Below are positions 50,201 to 60,411 of a DNA stretch of 64,000 nucleotides, in pieces. Where the stretch lies: contig NC_049990.1 in assembly GCF_000003815.2 (NCBI RefSeq), positions 21,146,965-21,210,964 on the forward strand, read 5' to 3'. Below the pieces are notes generated by a model. The model saw only the letters and a program-made list of their open reading frames with translations. It did not search any database and was not told where the DNA came from. Numbering within the stretch: the stretch's first letter is position 1; each line of letters begins with the position of its first letter. The translations under genes were made by a program, and so were the position numbers. The stretch is from Branchiostoma floridae. Its lineage: Eukaryota; Chordata; Leptocardii; Amphioxiformes; Branchiostomatidae.

Positions 50201-53200
50201 ATGTACACCGTGTTTCATTATACTGCTGTGGGGTCCCAGCAATGGACTAGCCTGTGTGACATGTAAAATACTGAATGGCATCTAACTTATTATGCAGATA
50301 TATTTTTCATCTTTTTTTTCCAACTTCTAATACTCCCTGATGCACAAATTAACTAGTAAATGCATACTACTAGTATTAGTATCAATGAATCATGCTCATG
50401 AATTGTACTAGTATGCAGCATTTTTCACATAATATTTGTCCTCAATTAAGCACAAAAGGTTGCAAAATCATGTCATTGTAGACTGCAAACACAATAAAGC
50501 ATCTACCTTGGCCAGTGCAGTGGTGTGGTACCATTGTACAATCAGCTGACGGATGAGAAAGCTGGGGTTGTCAATCATCCCTGGCTGGTCATGTGACTGT
50601 GGCACAGCACCTCCACCAATCAGGTCCCTCCATTCCCCTGCCAGCTTGTCCAACTCCTTTATGCAACACACAGTCAACATTCAATCACTTAGCACAAAAT
50701 TGTTAACGTTAGTTCACCTTTATCTGTAGGGAAATATATAGATTGTACTGTAAATGCAGAAAAGTCCGTGGTGGGTTTATGTTCGCGGTTTTCGTGGTGC
50801 CACTTCACCACGAATTTAAAACCACCGCGAACATTTTTCCATGACAGTCAGAGACTACAATGCATGGTGCTACAGCGAACTTAAAACTACCGCAAAAAGT
50901 CCCTATTCCTGCTACCGCGAAGTTAAATCCTCACAAACTTAAATGCATTTACAGCATTTAAAATCAGGATATTTAAGGATGTCAAGTCAACGGACCATGG
51001 TTTCAAACTGAAATATTTTGAAAATATTGCAATTTGAATCCACTGTCCATCGACTTACTATTCCTAAATCTTCCTTTTTTCAATACAACGGATATCAGTT
51101 ACTCCACAGTTAAAGGTGAACTAGTGGTATTGTTAACAATTTAACAATGAAATAAATGAGAGTACGTTCTTTCTGTTGTTCTTTTTTTTTTTTTACTCAA
51201 TGGTCACCACGTAACAAGGCCTGAAGGCCACTCAAGGTTACGGGTTACATGATTGGAACTGTAACAGCAACTCTTCGCCCTAGGTCAGAAACATCATGAT
51301 TGAGACCAGCCCAATTGCTCACTATGAGTGTGGACTAACTGACCCGATAGGCGAAGCAGGGGTTACGAGGGCTGCTCGGGAGATTCCCTACCCCTATTTT
51401 GGCCAGAATGGTTTGATCCGCTCGGGTGGATGTTCGCACATGTGGCGGGTTCTTTAACGTGCATAGGGTATGGCTCTCCCCACACACGGGACCTCCTTTA
51501 ACGTCCTATCCGAGGGACGACTCATTTTTCACTTGAGTAAAGTGAGGAAAGTCTGACAAGAAAGAGCCTCCAGTAATATTATCATTGTGAAGAATGTTTA
51601 GAGAAAAAAAATTCCACTTTTTACAGTGTAACAGTTACATTAAATGTTTTCTTTTAATGTCAATGCTTTGTTTCTGTTGTTGAGCATTAAGTAATTTTCA
51701 TATTGGGTAGAATATTAAAAAAAGAGAAAAATGAATGTAAAGAAAAGAGAAAATATGAGGTAATCATGTGTGCATAAAACTAAACGTAAGTCATCAGCAC
51801 CTTTTTATGCTGCCCCTCAGGGACATCGAAAGGAATCCTTTGTCTCCTCTTGGGAGGAAGTTGGGTAAGGACCTGCGAGATACAAAAGCAGCGATATCTG
51901 TCAATCATTCTGAATAACAGAGTTTACCTTTATCCGTGGGGTAACCTATATTCATTGTATTTAAAACAGTATTTGAGGATATCAAGTCAATGGACGGTGG
52001 TTTCAAATTGCAACATTTTCAAAACAAAGTATGTAGTTTGAAATCACTGTCCGTCACTTTGATGTTCCTAAATACCTTGTTTTTACAAACAACAGATATA
52101 AGTTACCTCAAAGATAAAGGTGAAGAAGCTATTTTTGAATGCTAATGTCTGTATTACAGGAATATGACATGAAGGAATGTGCAGTATATTTGTACTGATT
52201 TTAACATTTAATAATAACTGACGAATCATAAGATCTCACCTGGGCCTTCAGTCTGCGAATCATGAGGGGTTGTAGGTTACTGTGAAGCTCCGCAAGATTG
52301 GAAGCTCCACTGCAAAACAGAACAGCGAGTATTACATATTGTAGAATTGCAGTATGGATCAACATATGCACATGTGTGTGAGATTTGTTTCCCCTTTCTT
52401 TTGCTTTTGGGACTGACGAAAACAATGTGGCACTGCACTCAAGTAACTTCTAACAGTGCCACGTACAAAGACCAGAACTGAAGGTATTTCCAGAAATGTA
52501 ATAATTTTCCTGGACACTGCTATGGGAAGAGACCACGAGGTGAAGCCAAAAAACCTGCCTGGTATCCCAGCGCGAGAACCTGCCGTAGAACTGTCGGTGG
52601 GCGTCGCAGTAACGTTTGGAGAACTGAGTCCAGTTGCCAAACTTCCCTGGTAGGAGGGCGTCCACTTGTGGGAACAGCTAAGTAGGAAGGACAGAAAAAG
52701 GTAATTAACTGTATGTTCTATATGATTCTCACAGAGCTGGTTAAATGCTACTTTACATAAGGAGCATTTCTTTTTATCAGTCTTATTTAGCAATTTGTAT
52801 AAGGTGAAGTCAAAGTGATCTCGGTCCAGCTTTAGCTCACAGAAGAGCTATTCTTCCACTTGTTGTAACAGAGAAGACAGACGCTATGTACAGTATTTAC
52901 AGGTTCATTGTACCGGAAAAATTCCCCTATCTGCTTTTTTGGCAAGCATAATGAACAGTGGACCATGCCTTCATGTTCCATCATAAGGAATGCAAACCTA
53001 ATGATTCCAGTAGTGTGCATGTCAGATGAGCAACAGCCGGAATCTAACTCATGGCTTTTAGTTTCAGAGGAAGGGCCGCCAACCACTGGACTATGCATGC
53101 TACCTAAATTAGCACTTCCCAAATGAGGGAAGCACAGTCTGCACTATGTTCAAAAGCTCATTTCAGCTAAAGAGAATCTTTTTTTAAAGTTCTGACCTCG

Positions 53201-56200
53201 GCCGGCCTGGCCAGGGCAGGAGTCCCTGTGAGTAGGAGGGCCCGTCTGGCAGTCTTCACCAGCGGCACCAGCCCCTTGGTACGAACAGCCTGTCTGTTCT
53301 TCAGGTAGTGTGACTCATCAACTATTATCACCTGACAGAGACAAAAAACAACTTCATATACCAAAAGAAAAATTAGACATTTGAACTTGTACTCTCACCT
53401 CTCAAATAGAAGTACCCCCTGGAATAAAAGTACCCCCTGGACAAATCTTCAAAATCTAATAAAAGTACCCCCTGGAATAAAAGTACCCCCCGGAAAAATA
53501 CCAAATTGACATGTAAACTGTGCCAATGCTACTTCAGTCCAAGAGAAGATGATAAGCAGGTAGGCTCTTTTTATTTATTTATGCCTCAGTACCATATCAG
53601 TTATTTTTTTTTTATTACCATATCAGTTAATTGTATAAATAATGAACAGAATAATTCCTATGTTATTGCACATATTTTCTTTATCTGAGTGTTACACCAT
53701 CAACAAAGATTAAAATAAAAGTAAAAAAATGAATGAAAATAAAAATTGAAGAAATAAAAAAAGAAGTTTATTTTATAATCATTGTTACAAAATAACATTT
53801 TGAAGAAACATTCCAACTTAGAATACCTTATTCACCACTTGTGCTATTTTCAATGTTGCAGAAACCACGGTCATAGACACTGCCCCCTATCGAGAAATAC
53901 CGGTACTGCAGAAAATATATGATTCTCTCGCGCATTACCGCGAGATTCGGCGTGAGTTGATGAATCCAACATGGCGGATCTTTTCGAGCCGATTGAACGC
54001 TATGCTTTGTTTTGGAATGATTTTTTCGTTGCTGGAACATTAAAACAAGTTGACTACGGGTGAAAAATAGTGGAAAAGTATGGGTAACTTTTTAATTTGT
54101 TTGGTTGGTGGTTAATTTCTGTGTTTTGATAGAGAATTTACGGAAGTAAGCGACTGTGTGTGTAGCATGTGACCTCGATGTTTTCGTCTTTGTTCAGCGC
54201 AACATTTCAAGATTTTTGGAAGGTTAAAGATGGTTCAAAACGAAAAGGATATATTTTTTTACGAGTCCAGTGCCGAACCACTTGTGTTCCGGTATTTTTG
54301 GACCTGAACCGAAACGTTTTTGCAAGTCCAGAACTGGTCCTGCGTACCGGTACGCATCCCTAGTTATGTTTGGGTTTGGAAATCCGCGATGCCTCGTCCG
54401 AAAAATAGTGAATATTAAGCAAAAATACAGCGGAAATATGGGCAGAAAATACCAAACTTGCAATATTTTTGGGGTCCCTGGTTAGTAAAGAAAGCCCCAA
54501 TTTGAAAAAAAATAAACGTACCGTCTAAAATAAGGACGTACCGGGTGGATTTTGAGGCGGAAAAAAATAAACGTACCGGTACGTTTATTTGAGAGGTGAG
54601 AGTACATGTACTTTAAGTTTATACCAACTACTGTCTCAAAACTAGTCCTAAATTACTTGGTACGTAATTTTGTTAAGAAATAATAATAATAAAATGCGTG
54701 AATAATCTTTATACGAGCTATCGCGGTGATGTCACGGTGACGCAGTGGTAGGCAAAATGCAGGTGTTTGGCAAAAGATTGATTTACATATAAACCAATAA
54801 TTTGATCTGCTAATTTATATATCAATTCTTAATTCAATCTACTGGCGTCCTGGTAGGCACCAGCAATCGACCTGGATGTAAACAACAACAGCGATCGCTG
54901 TTGTTGAAAGAAAAAAACTAAACTCGGGTAGCTATAGCTGAGGAAGGAAGAGAACTGTTGATGATGACTGACCTGAAAGTTCTGGTCATGAAGAGCCTTC
55001 ATCAGTGGCTGATCCACTCTCTGTATCAGTCCATACCCCAGGATGGTCACCTGTGCTGTGGCAATGTTCCTGAAACAAATGCACAAACATATGTTTAGCC
55101 AAAGTTATCAACTTTTCTTCTAATTTGATTTTATGAAGCTTTAATTTCATGTAAGTGTTCACAATGGGGGGAGTTTAAATCCAGAAATTATCTTCGGAAT
55201 TATTTATCAATATTGAATAGGATCAGATCTACCATAGCTTTGTTTGAAAATAGGGCTGGGAGGAAAACTTGTATGTGACTACCACTAGTATATGTTCACC
55301 CACTAAAACTGATTCACCAAGAACCTCAAGCTCTACATGTTGATTTTTGTTATAGCACAACTTTACACTATATTACAGGCTCTCCAATTACAGCCCTAGA
55401 GTGGGAGACAAACCACTGACAAGCTCCCTTTTTGCACTGTCCCTTATGTGTCAATTTGATCACGTTTGGTGTCGCATGAGGCCATGATGTGAGATGAAAA
55501 TTTGACATTCTAAGATATATAGGTACAGTGCATGATCCGGTTTTTGGACCTGGACCAAATCGATTTTCCTGGTACAGTAGGTACTACATCACCTATCGTA
55601 GAGTGGAATTTGTTATCACCAAGTACAACTTGCAATAGTTACATGCGACCGGTCCTTCGGTGTAGTATAACCAGCTGCTTCCGCGCCATCTTCCTGCGAA
55701 GCTGGTGTGTTACACCGAAGGGGCCGTTATACTGGCTATATAGATACAGATACAGATAAGTACAGGTATGCAGCCCTTTTACCAGTACCTGATGTCATCC
55801 CTGGAGCTGACCACATGTATATGTGTGGGTTCCAGGTCTGGTACCCAGCGCTCCAGTTCCTCCACCCATTGGTACTTCAGTGATGACGGTACCACCACCA
55901 GCACCGGCCACTCCCGTCTGTAGTGGTACGCCACTGCTATGGCCTGCAGGGTCTTTCCCAGGCCCATCTTCGTAAAAAAAAGGTACAGTCAAACCTACCC
56001 GAGCGACCACCTCTTCTCAGCGACCACCTGGCCATTTCGACCGCTTTTTCTCGGTCCCGATTTATTTTCCCATTGACGTAAGCATTAAGCGACCTTTTCT
56101 CAACGACCACCTGGCCAACGCGACTGCGACCGGCCCAAATTGGGACCCATAACGACCGCATCATTTTCAAAATTTAGGTTTTCATCGATCTTTGATGATA

Positions 56201-57654
56201 ACTAGCTCGATTTTGTGCCGAAATCGGCCAGTTTGCGTCTGATTTTGGGGTTAAATTTACAGTTTACAGTGTGCGTGTTGTATTTGACATTAAAGACCTG
56301 GCTTCTTTGCGTGCGTGCAGTGTGCTTGCTATTTGCCATTAAACACAACGGAAACCATTTATACTTTGCATCGGGCATGTTTTGAGTCGATACTCTTCTC
56401 AGCGACCACCTGTCCAAATCGACCGCTTTTTCCCGGTCCCCCGGGTGGTCGTCTTGGGCAGGTTTGACTGTACATGTACTTAGTAGGTAAAGTAACAGAA
56501 CATTTCGGAGGCGGTAGGCACTGGGTTGTTATCTACTGTGTCTATTGCACGGTATTGGAAGACTGAGCTCATTACTCCGTTCACTGAATTTTACCTCCCC
56601 AACCTACATGTAAGTCAGGTTCACATTTGCACACCTGAATGGAGTGAGGAATGGCGTGTTAACTTACTTATAAGTAACTTTCTCCTGAACACAACATCCT
56701 AGCATGTCAGGATTTAAACCGACAGAGACATATTATTTTGTTCACTTTGAAACCTTTTAGCAAAAAATATAACTGCCTGTTTTCCTGGTTACAAAGAAAG
56801 CAAAATCACATTTGTAGATACATATTGCACATAACAAAAACATACAAAACATGTAGCAGACAAAAGGTTTTCCTCTCCAAGTAGATGTGAGAAAACACCA
56901 TACAGTTCTCAGATAGGAGATCAGTCACATTCTGAGGCTGCATTGATCTCTACACTACTTTCTAGTCACTTAATACCTTCTATCATTAAATAATATAGTC
57001 TTCTACTAGTACTAATCACAAATTCCGACTAATTTGTCTAGAAATCTACATACCTCATCACCTATCAGGCATCTGGAACAAGATGTAAAGAGACAAGTTT
57101 AAAGAAAAAAATTACACGTAGAATGATTGTGATAAATATCATAATAACGTAAGATGACATGTTCAGACAGAAAATGCAGATCTTGGAAAAGATACACGTT
57201 TTGACACGCCTGAATTGAAAAAGGCACAGGACGTTTTATCAAAGTAGCAGTTAGTTTTAATCATACAATTATAAATCAAATAAATTTTGATACGGCTCAC
57301 TATAGCTACTTGCTTGTTACGTACTAGTAACTTAATATGTATTGTAAATTTTCCTTTATTCATTCATATGATCAGAATACAGAATACAGTGCAACCAACG
57401 ATCAAAACGAGATTGTCAGAAACTTCCTTTATCAAAACAAGCGAGTTCCAAACTCAAACCAGATGTCAAAATTTCTGCCGAGCGAAACAGCCTAAATTTA
57501 GACGTTACCTTCCGTGTTTCTTCAGTGCAAACTTCACCCCTTCCCTCTGGAAAGGCATCAGCTTCTCTTGGAGTGCAGAAGGAAGGCATTGTAGGCTCAG
57601 ATCTGGCTCTAAATCGTCTAAGATATTAGACTTGCGTTTCTTTCGTCCAGCCAT
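41238..57654 (-). CDS. ZRANB3: ZRANB3, SNF2-family DNA annealing helicase/endonuclease
   Basis: Fork-remodelling translocase that anneals DNA, binds PCNA and polyubiquitin, and nicks DNA at stressed forks. Nineteen exons join in frame to 1555 residues (human is about 1080): 57654-57509, 57072-57054, 55967-55789, 55069-54973, 53331-53197, 52677-52559, 52309-52240, 51872-51801, 50656-50507, 49749-49582, 49008-48937, 48569-48390, 47588-47439, 47143-46555, 46197-44765, 44412-44282, 43311-43179, 42516-41998, 41543-41238. Motifs: DEMGLGKT (54-61), DESH (152-155), [19 protein letters not shown] (433-443), PIP box QKDLRSYF (523-530), NZF Cys 692/695/706/709 with TFHN, a second RanBP2-like finger Cys 934/939/951/954, and C-terminal HNH (HADHIVP, N1512, CVMCH). 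Extra length is mostly Ser-rich linker in the 1.4-kb exon. Start ATG at 57654. AATAAA near 40990. Confidence 0.95.
42847..43056. repeat. Fold-back element, family A
   Basis: CTAGTTCACTTTTATCCGCA at the left end mirrors GCGGATAAAGGTGAACTGG at the right. The interior has GATGGACGATAGTTTCAAAC against GAAACCACCGTTGGTTGAC. ZRANB3 intron. Confidence 0.8.
43527..43615 (-). tRNA. tRNA-like sequence (class II type), probably degenerate
   Basis: On the minus strand GTTAGCGTGGCCGAGCGGTC begins like a class II (Leu/Ser-type) tRNA with A box TGGCCGAGCGGTCTA. GTGGGTTCAAACCCCAC is a perfect T arm. The acceptor pairs only partly (four clear pairs from GTTA/TAAC), and the anticodon region is long and unclear, as if it held an intron or had decayed. 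I cannot assign an anticodon. It lies inside a ZRANB3 intron on the same strand as the gene. It could be a tRNA pseudogene or SINE head. Confidence 0.45.
44138..44278. repeat. Fold-back element, family A (5'-truncated)
   Basis: The central palindrome (GGATATCAAGTTGATTGATG against CATCTGTCAACTTGATATCT) and the right end (GGATATAAGCTACTCCACAG, GTGACCTAGCATTAC) are present. The left terminus is missing. It ends a few bases from the exon at 44282-44412, on its donor side. Confidence 0.65.
47287..47386. repeat. Short hairpin element
   Basis: TAGCCTGGGTACCATCC at the left is mirrored by GGACGGTACCCAGGCTA at the right, about 100 bp in all. A similar right end is near 1055-1072. ZRANB3 intron. Confidence 0.7.
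48167..48387. repeat. Fold-back element, family A, abutting a ZRANB3 donor
   Basis: CTAGCTCACCTTTATTCGCA at the left mirrors GCGGATAATGGTGAACTAGC at the right; the centre has GAAGGAGGTTTCAAACTGC against AAAACCACTGTCCATCGAC. The right end runs into GTTAAC, immediately followed by the 5' splice site of the ZRANB3 exon ending at 48390. Confidence 0.85.
48775..48918. repeat. Fold-back element, family A (internally deleted)
   Basis: Left end GCTAGTTCATATTTATCCGT, GGGATAACCTAC; centre GATGGTTTCAAATGTGTG against AATTTGAAACCAGTCTGTC; the right end is degraded (AGGGAACCCTGTGAAGTAAC). About 145 bp. ZRANB3 intron. Confidence 0.65.
50703..51128. repeat. Family A element split by a family B insertion
   Basis: Left family A end TTAGTTCACCTTTATCTGTA stops at about 50745. 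Family A sequence resumes at about 50958 (GGATATTTAAGGATGTCAAG, CGGACCATGGTTTCAAAC) and ends CAGTTAAAGGTGAACTAG. The 50746-50957 piece between them is a complete family B element. Family A is therefore the older insertion. Confidence 0.85.
50746..50957. repeat. Fold-back element, family B (copy 3, nested)
   Basis: TACTGTAAATGCAGAAAAGT at the left mirrors TTAAATGCATTTACAGCA at the right. The interior GTTCGCGGTTTTCGTGG, AACCACCGCGAAC and GCTACCGCGAA matches copies 1 and 2. Confidence 0.85.
51189..51560. repeat. Dispersed repeat with conserved TTTAACGT boxes
   Basis: GGGTTCTTTAACGTGCATAG, then CTCCCCACACACGGGACCTC and TTTAACGTCCTATCCGAGGG. A T-run precedes it on the + strand. Segments of this form recur in many invertebrate genomes as SINE-like repeats (from memory). 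ZRANB3 intron. Confidence 0.55.
51914..52128. repeat. Fold-back element, family A
   Basis: GAGTTTACCTTTATCCGTGG, GGTAACCTATATTC at the left mirrors AGATATAAGTTACCTCAAAG, ATAAAGGTGAA at the right. The centre has CAATGGACGGTGGTTTCAAA against GAAATCACTGTCCGTCAC. ZRANB3 intron. Confidence 0.8.
53025..53110 (-). repeat. tRNA-derived SINE head fragment
   Basis: Minus-strand reading gives TAGTCCAGTGGTTGGCGG (A-box type) and, about 35 bp on, GAGTTAGATTCCGG (B-box type). The tRNA fold is not complete. ZRANB3 intron. Confidence 0.4.
53389..54606. mobile_element. 1.2-kb TIR-bounded insertion in a ZRANB3 intron
   Basis: The left end TGTACTCTCACCTCTCAAAT is mirrored by ATTTGAGAGGTGAGAGTACA at the right. 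Next to the termini are repeated boxes: ATAAAAGTACCCCCTGGA several times on the left, and AATAAACGTACCG plus its inverse CGGTACGTTTATT on the right. Inside, an ATG at 53971 in the context AACATGGCGG opens 30 codons. No transposase is visible, so it would be non-autonomous. It fills most of the intron between the exons ending at 54973 and starting at 53331. Confidence 0.75.
55984..56472. mobile_element. pogo-like MITE with TA target duplication
   Basis: The ends are TA-CAGTCAAACCTACCCGAG and GGGCAGGTTTGACTG-TA. The CAGTCAAACC terminus and flanking TA fit the pogo/Tigger branch of Tc1-mariner. The interior repeats GCGACCACCT.GCCA..TCGACCGCTTTTTC.CGGTCCC near both ends and once more in the middle. 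It lies about 16 bp upstream (gene sense) of the ZRANB3 exon starting at 55967. Confidence 0.85.
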
Positions 57655-57961
57655 CCTTCGATCCCTTCTTTGACCCGAGCGAAAATGGCGCCAAGGAGGT
57701 CAAAGTTTAGAGTTGATGATACCAGTGTCCTGATTATCTTTATACAATCAACGTATCTTACCTAGACCGGTAACTAGCTCTCAGTTTCAGCATTTATGAC
57801 AAAACCTTATACTGTGAGGAAAGAACTTTGAGCTGTACTTTTATCAGCTATATTAGTAACGTTAGATCTTACAATCAGAATTCATCTTTTGCTGTATTTT
57901 TTAGACATTCTTAACTTTATTGTATTTATTATTTAGTAACAGGCTAATTACCTCAAACATA

Positions 57962-58109
57962 ATCTCCAAGCAGAATTCCTCCGGTGGCATAAAACAGTAA
58001 CATAAGCTGGGGAAGGACTTCAGGTGGCCAATTTTACCCCTCTGCCGGCTGAAGTCCTTCCCCAGCTTATGTTACTGCTTTATGCCACCGGAGGAATCTG
58101 CTTGGAGAT
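57962..58109. repeat. Near-perfect hairpin element
   Basis: The left arm (ATCTCCAAGCAGAATTCCTC, CGGTGGCATAAAACAGTAAC, ATAAGCTGGGGAAGGACTTC) is repeated inverted as the right arm ending GAGGAATCTGCTTGGAGAT. The arms are about 65 bp with a short loop. It lies upstream of ZRANB3. The terminus is shared with 62403-62744. Confidence 0.85.
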
Positions 58110-58428
58110 CACCTCAAACAGGGCTCAAAAGACAAAACTCAAGCGTTCATGGGGAATTGAATTTAAACCTCCTTGATAAGATGACATTGAGTAAATAGCT
58201 TTGTTATCATTTTAACGACTACAATCGAGGAATTTCTATTCAAACACGTTTTAAGTTAAAATCAACCATTCTACCAACAACTAAGTGCCAGTTGAGTTTT
58301 CTTTACACTTGCACGATCAAAAAGTTTATTCTACAAATTCCTAGCGGACGGTTGAATGTTGTTCTTCTACTCTACTCGCTTTTGTAAACCCCAGCAAACA
58401 CACGAACACACTCATTGTCAGACAACAG

Positions 58429-58434
58429 TTTATT
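58429..58434 (-). promoter_or_regulatory. Candidate poly(A) signal (AATAAA, minus strand)
   Basis: Reads AATAAA on the minus strand about 475 bp after the Glass-like stop codon. It is the best candidate for that gene. Confidence 0.4.
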
Positions 58435-58906
58435 CAACAATCAATGTCAAACAAACACACATCGTAATATCCCAGACAATTCACAAGAATATGTGATTGT
58501 TGGTCGTTTTAAAGACGCTAGACTTCTTTCACAGATTATATACAGATGTAAATCGGGATCAAAAGAATAAGCTTTTTCTTTTGTTCAACTGTGCAACAGT
58601 GTACAACATCATAGGCGAGACCGGCACGCAAGAATAGAACAAAAAAAAATATTCCGCAAATTTACTCAAAGTGTGTTTTTCCTCTTGCAATATGAATCGC
58701 AAACTGTTTTTCCTCTTACAAGATGAAACGCAAACTGTACGTGACTAAAGTGCCACTCTTCATCACACAGAAAATGAGGTAGATAAAGCTGATATGCATA
58801 TGAAAAATAAACTTTTTTATATCGACCATGTCTATAAACACGGTGTAATATATACATATAGTCAAAAGTTCTTTATCAAATGTCTCTGAGCTCATCGGAA
58901 GTTTGT

Positions 58907-60111
58907 CTAGGAAGTGACCTTCCTCTTGTCGTGCACCTTCATGTGCCGTTTCAGGTTTCCCGACTGGGTGAAGCTGAGTCCGCAGCTGCTACACTGGTAA
59001 GGCTTCTCGTTGGTGTGGGTCCGGATGTGCTTGGTCAGGGTCGAGGCGTCGGCGAAGGCTCGCGGGCACATCGTACAGCGGTACGGCTTCTCCCCGCTGT
59101 GGGTCCGGAGGTGCGTGGTGACCGAGGAGCTCTGGGAGAACCCGCGATTGCAGATCGGGCACTTGTAGGGGCGGTCCCCGGTGTGGATGCGCTGGTGAGC
59201 CGTCAGGTTAGCCGCCTGGGTGAAGGTCTTACCGCAGTCCTTGCACTCGAACGGTTTCTGTCCGTCGTGTGTGCGGAGATGTGCGTTGAGAGTGCTGCGA
59301 CGGGAGTACACCTTCCCACACTGTCCGCACGGGAACTTGACTTGGGCTTCCTCCGGCGTGCTCTCGACTGGAGACCGCGACCGATCGGAGTCGGGAATTG
59401 GACTGGAGGTCCACGTCCTCGTGTTGTCGACGGGGAACTGGACACCGGACAGGAGCTCGACGCTGTACGGGAGGGGTGGGCTGGCGCTCCCGTAGGACGG
59501 CGAGACGGGGTACGGTGAGCTGACGGGGATGGGGCTGACGGAAAGCCTCCTGATCTGCGCCTCCTTAGCCTCCGTCTCTCGGGCGATGTCGCTGGGGAGA
59601 GAGGCGAAGCTGAACCCGCTGGAGCGACGGACCGGCTTGGGGGTGGTGTGGACGGTGGGGGTCTCTCCCAGGGTCAGGAGTGCAGAGGCCGCCAAACGGT
59701 TCGGCGAGCTGTGAAAAACAAATCTTCCTTTAGTTACCGTGAACATTTACATGCTCTCTGTATGGTCGCAAATAGCAATTATGTACACAACAGTATTCAC
59801 TTGCATTTCTATCTACTATCTATCAAATAAATACCAACACTGGTCGTCTAGATATACGACAAGAATCACTATGTACAAATTACAACTACAAGAGACAACA
59901 GGGAAGAAGTTATACTGCATCACATGGCTAGTGTATAAGGAAATGTGCTTATTTTTTTTTGGTAACTCATGAAAAGATAGCGAACATCTCCTTACCAGTG
60001 GCTTGGGACCGCGGGGACGTAGCAGGACGAGAACACGGGTACGGCGGGCCACGGTGCGTACATGGAGGCGGGGTAAGGGTACATCAGTCCCGCTGTTGTG
60101 GTCACCGACAT
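58907..60111 (-). CDS. Five-finger C2H2 transcription factor, Glass-like
   Basis: Nuclear DNA-binding protein. Two coding exons, 60111-59996 and 59708-58907 (TAG), join in phase 2 to 305 residues. A non-coding first exon probably ends at 60408 (CTACAG|GTATGT) and the coding exon begins at 60115. The N-terminal half is Pro/Ser/Tyr-rich ([17 protein letters not shown]). Five tandem C2H2 fingers occupy residues 164-186, 192-214, 220-242, 248-270 and 276-298, joined by TGEKP-type linkers (HSGEKPY, HTGDRPY). Finger cores: [40 protein letters not shown]. From memory, [15 protein letters not shown] and FSQSGNLNRH-type fingers at the C-terminus are the signature of Drosophila Glass, which drives photoreceptor differentiation. 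Whether it has that role here is unknown. Confidence 0.85.
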
Positions 60112-60411
60112 GGTCCTGTAACATGAAATAACGCACATTAGTTGGAAAGTCTTAGAATTGAAGCAACCTACTTGAAAACCTCCTTGATTTTACCAAAACC
60201 AAGCAGATACATTGATTTTACTGATAGTTTGCTCGATAGCGAACTACAGTGTTTCTTGGTCAGCATATACACCCAAAACTTGAGTAAAAGTTTTTTGTTA
60301 CACCAAAAATAGTGTAAAACGAAATATAAAAGATAAAGAGGTGACAGAATTAGATCGCATGGCAAATATTGCCACACCACCACATATCAGTATAATATAT
60401 TACATACCTGT

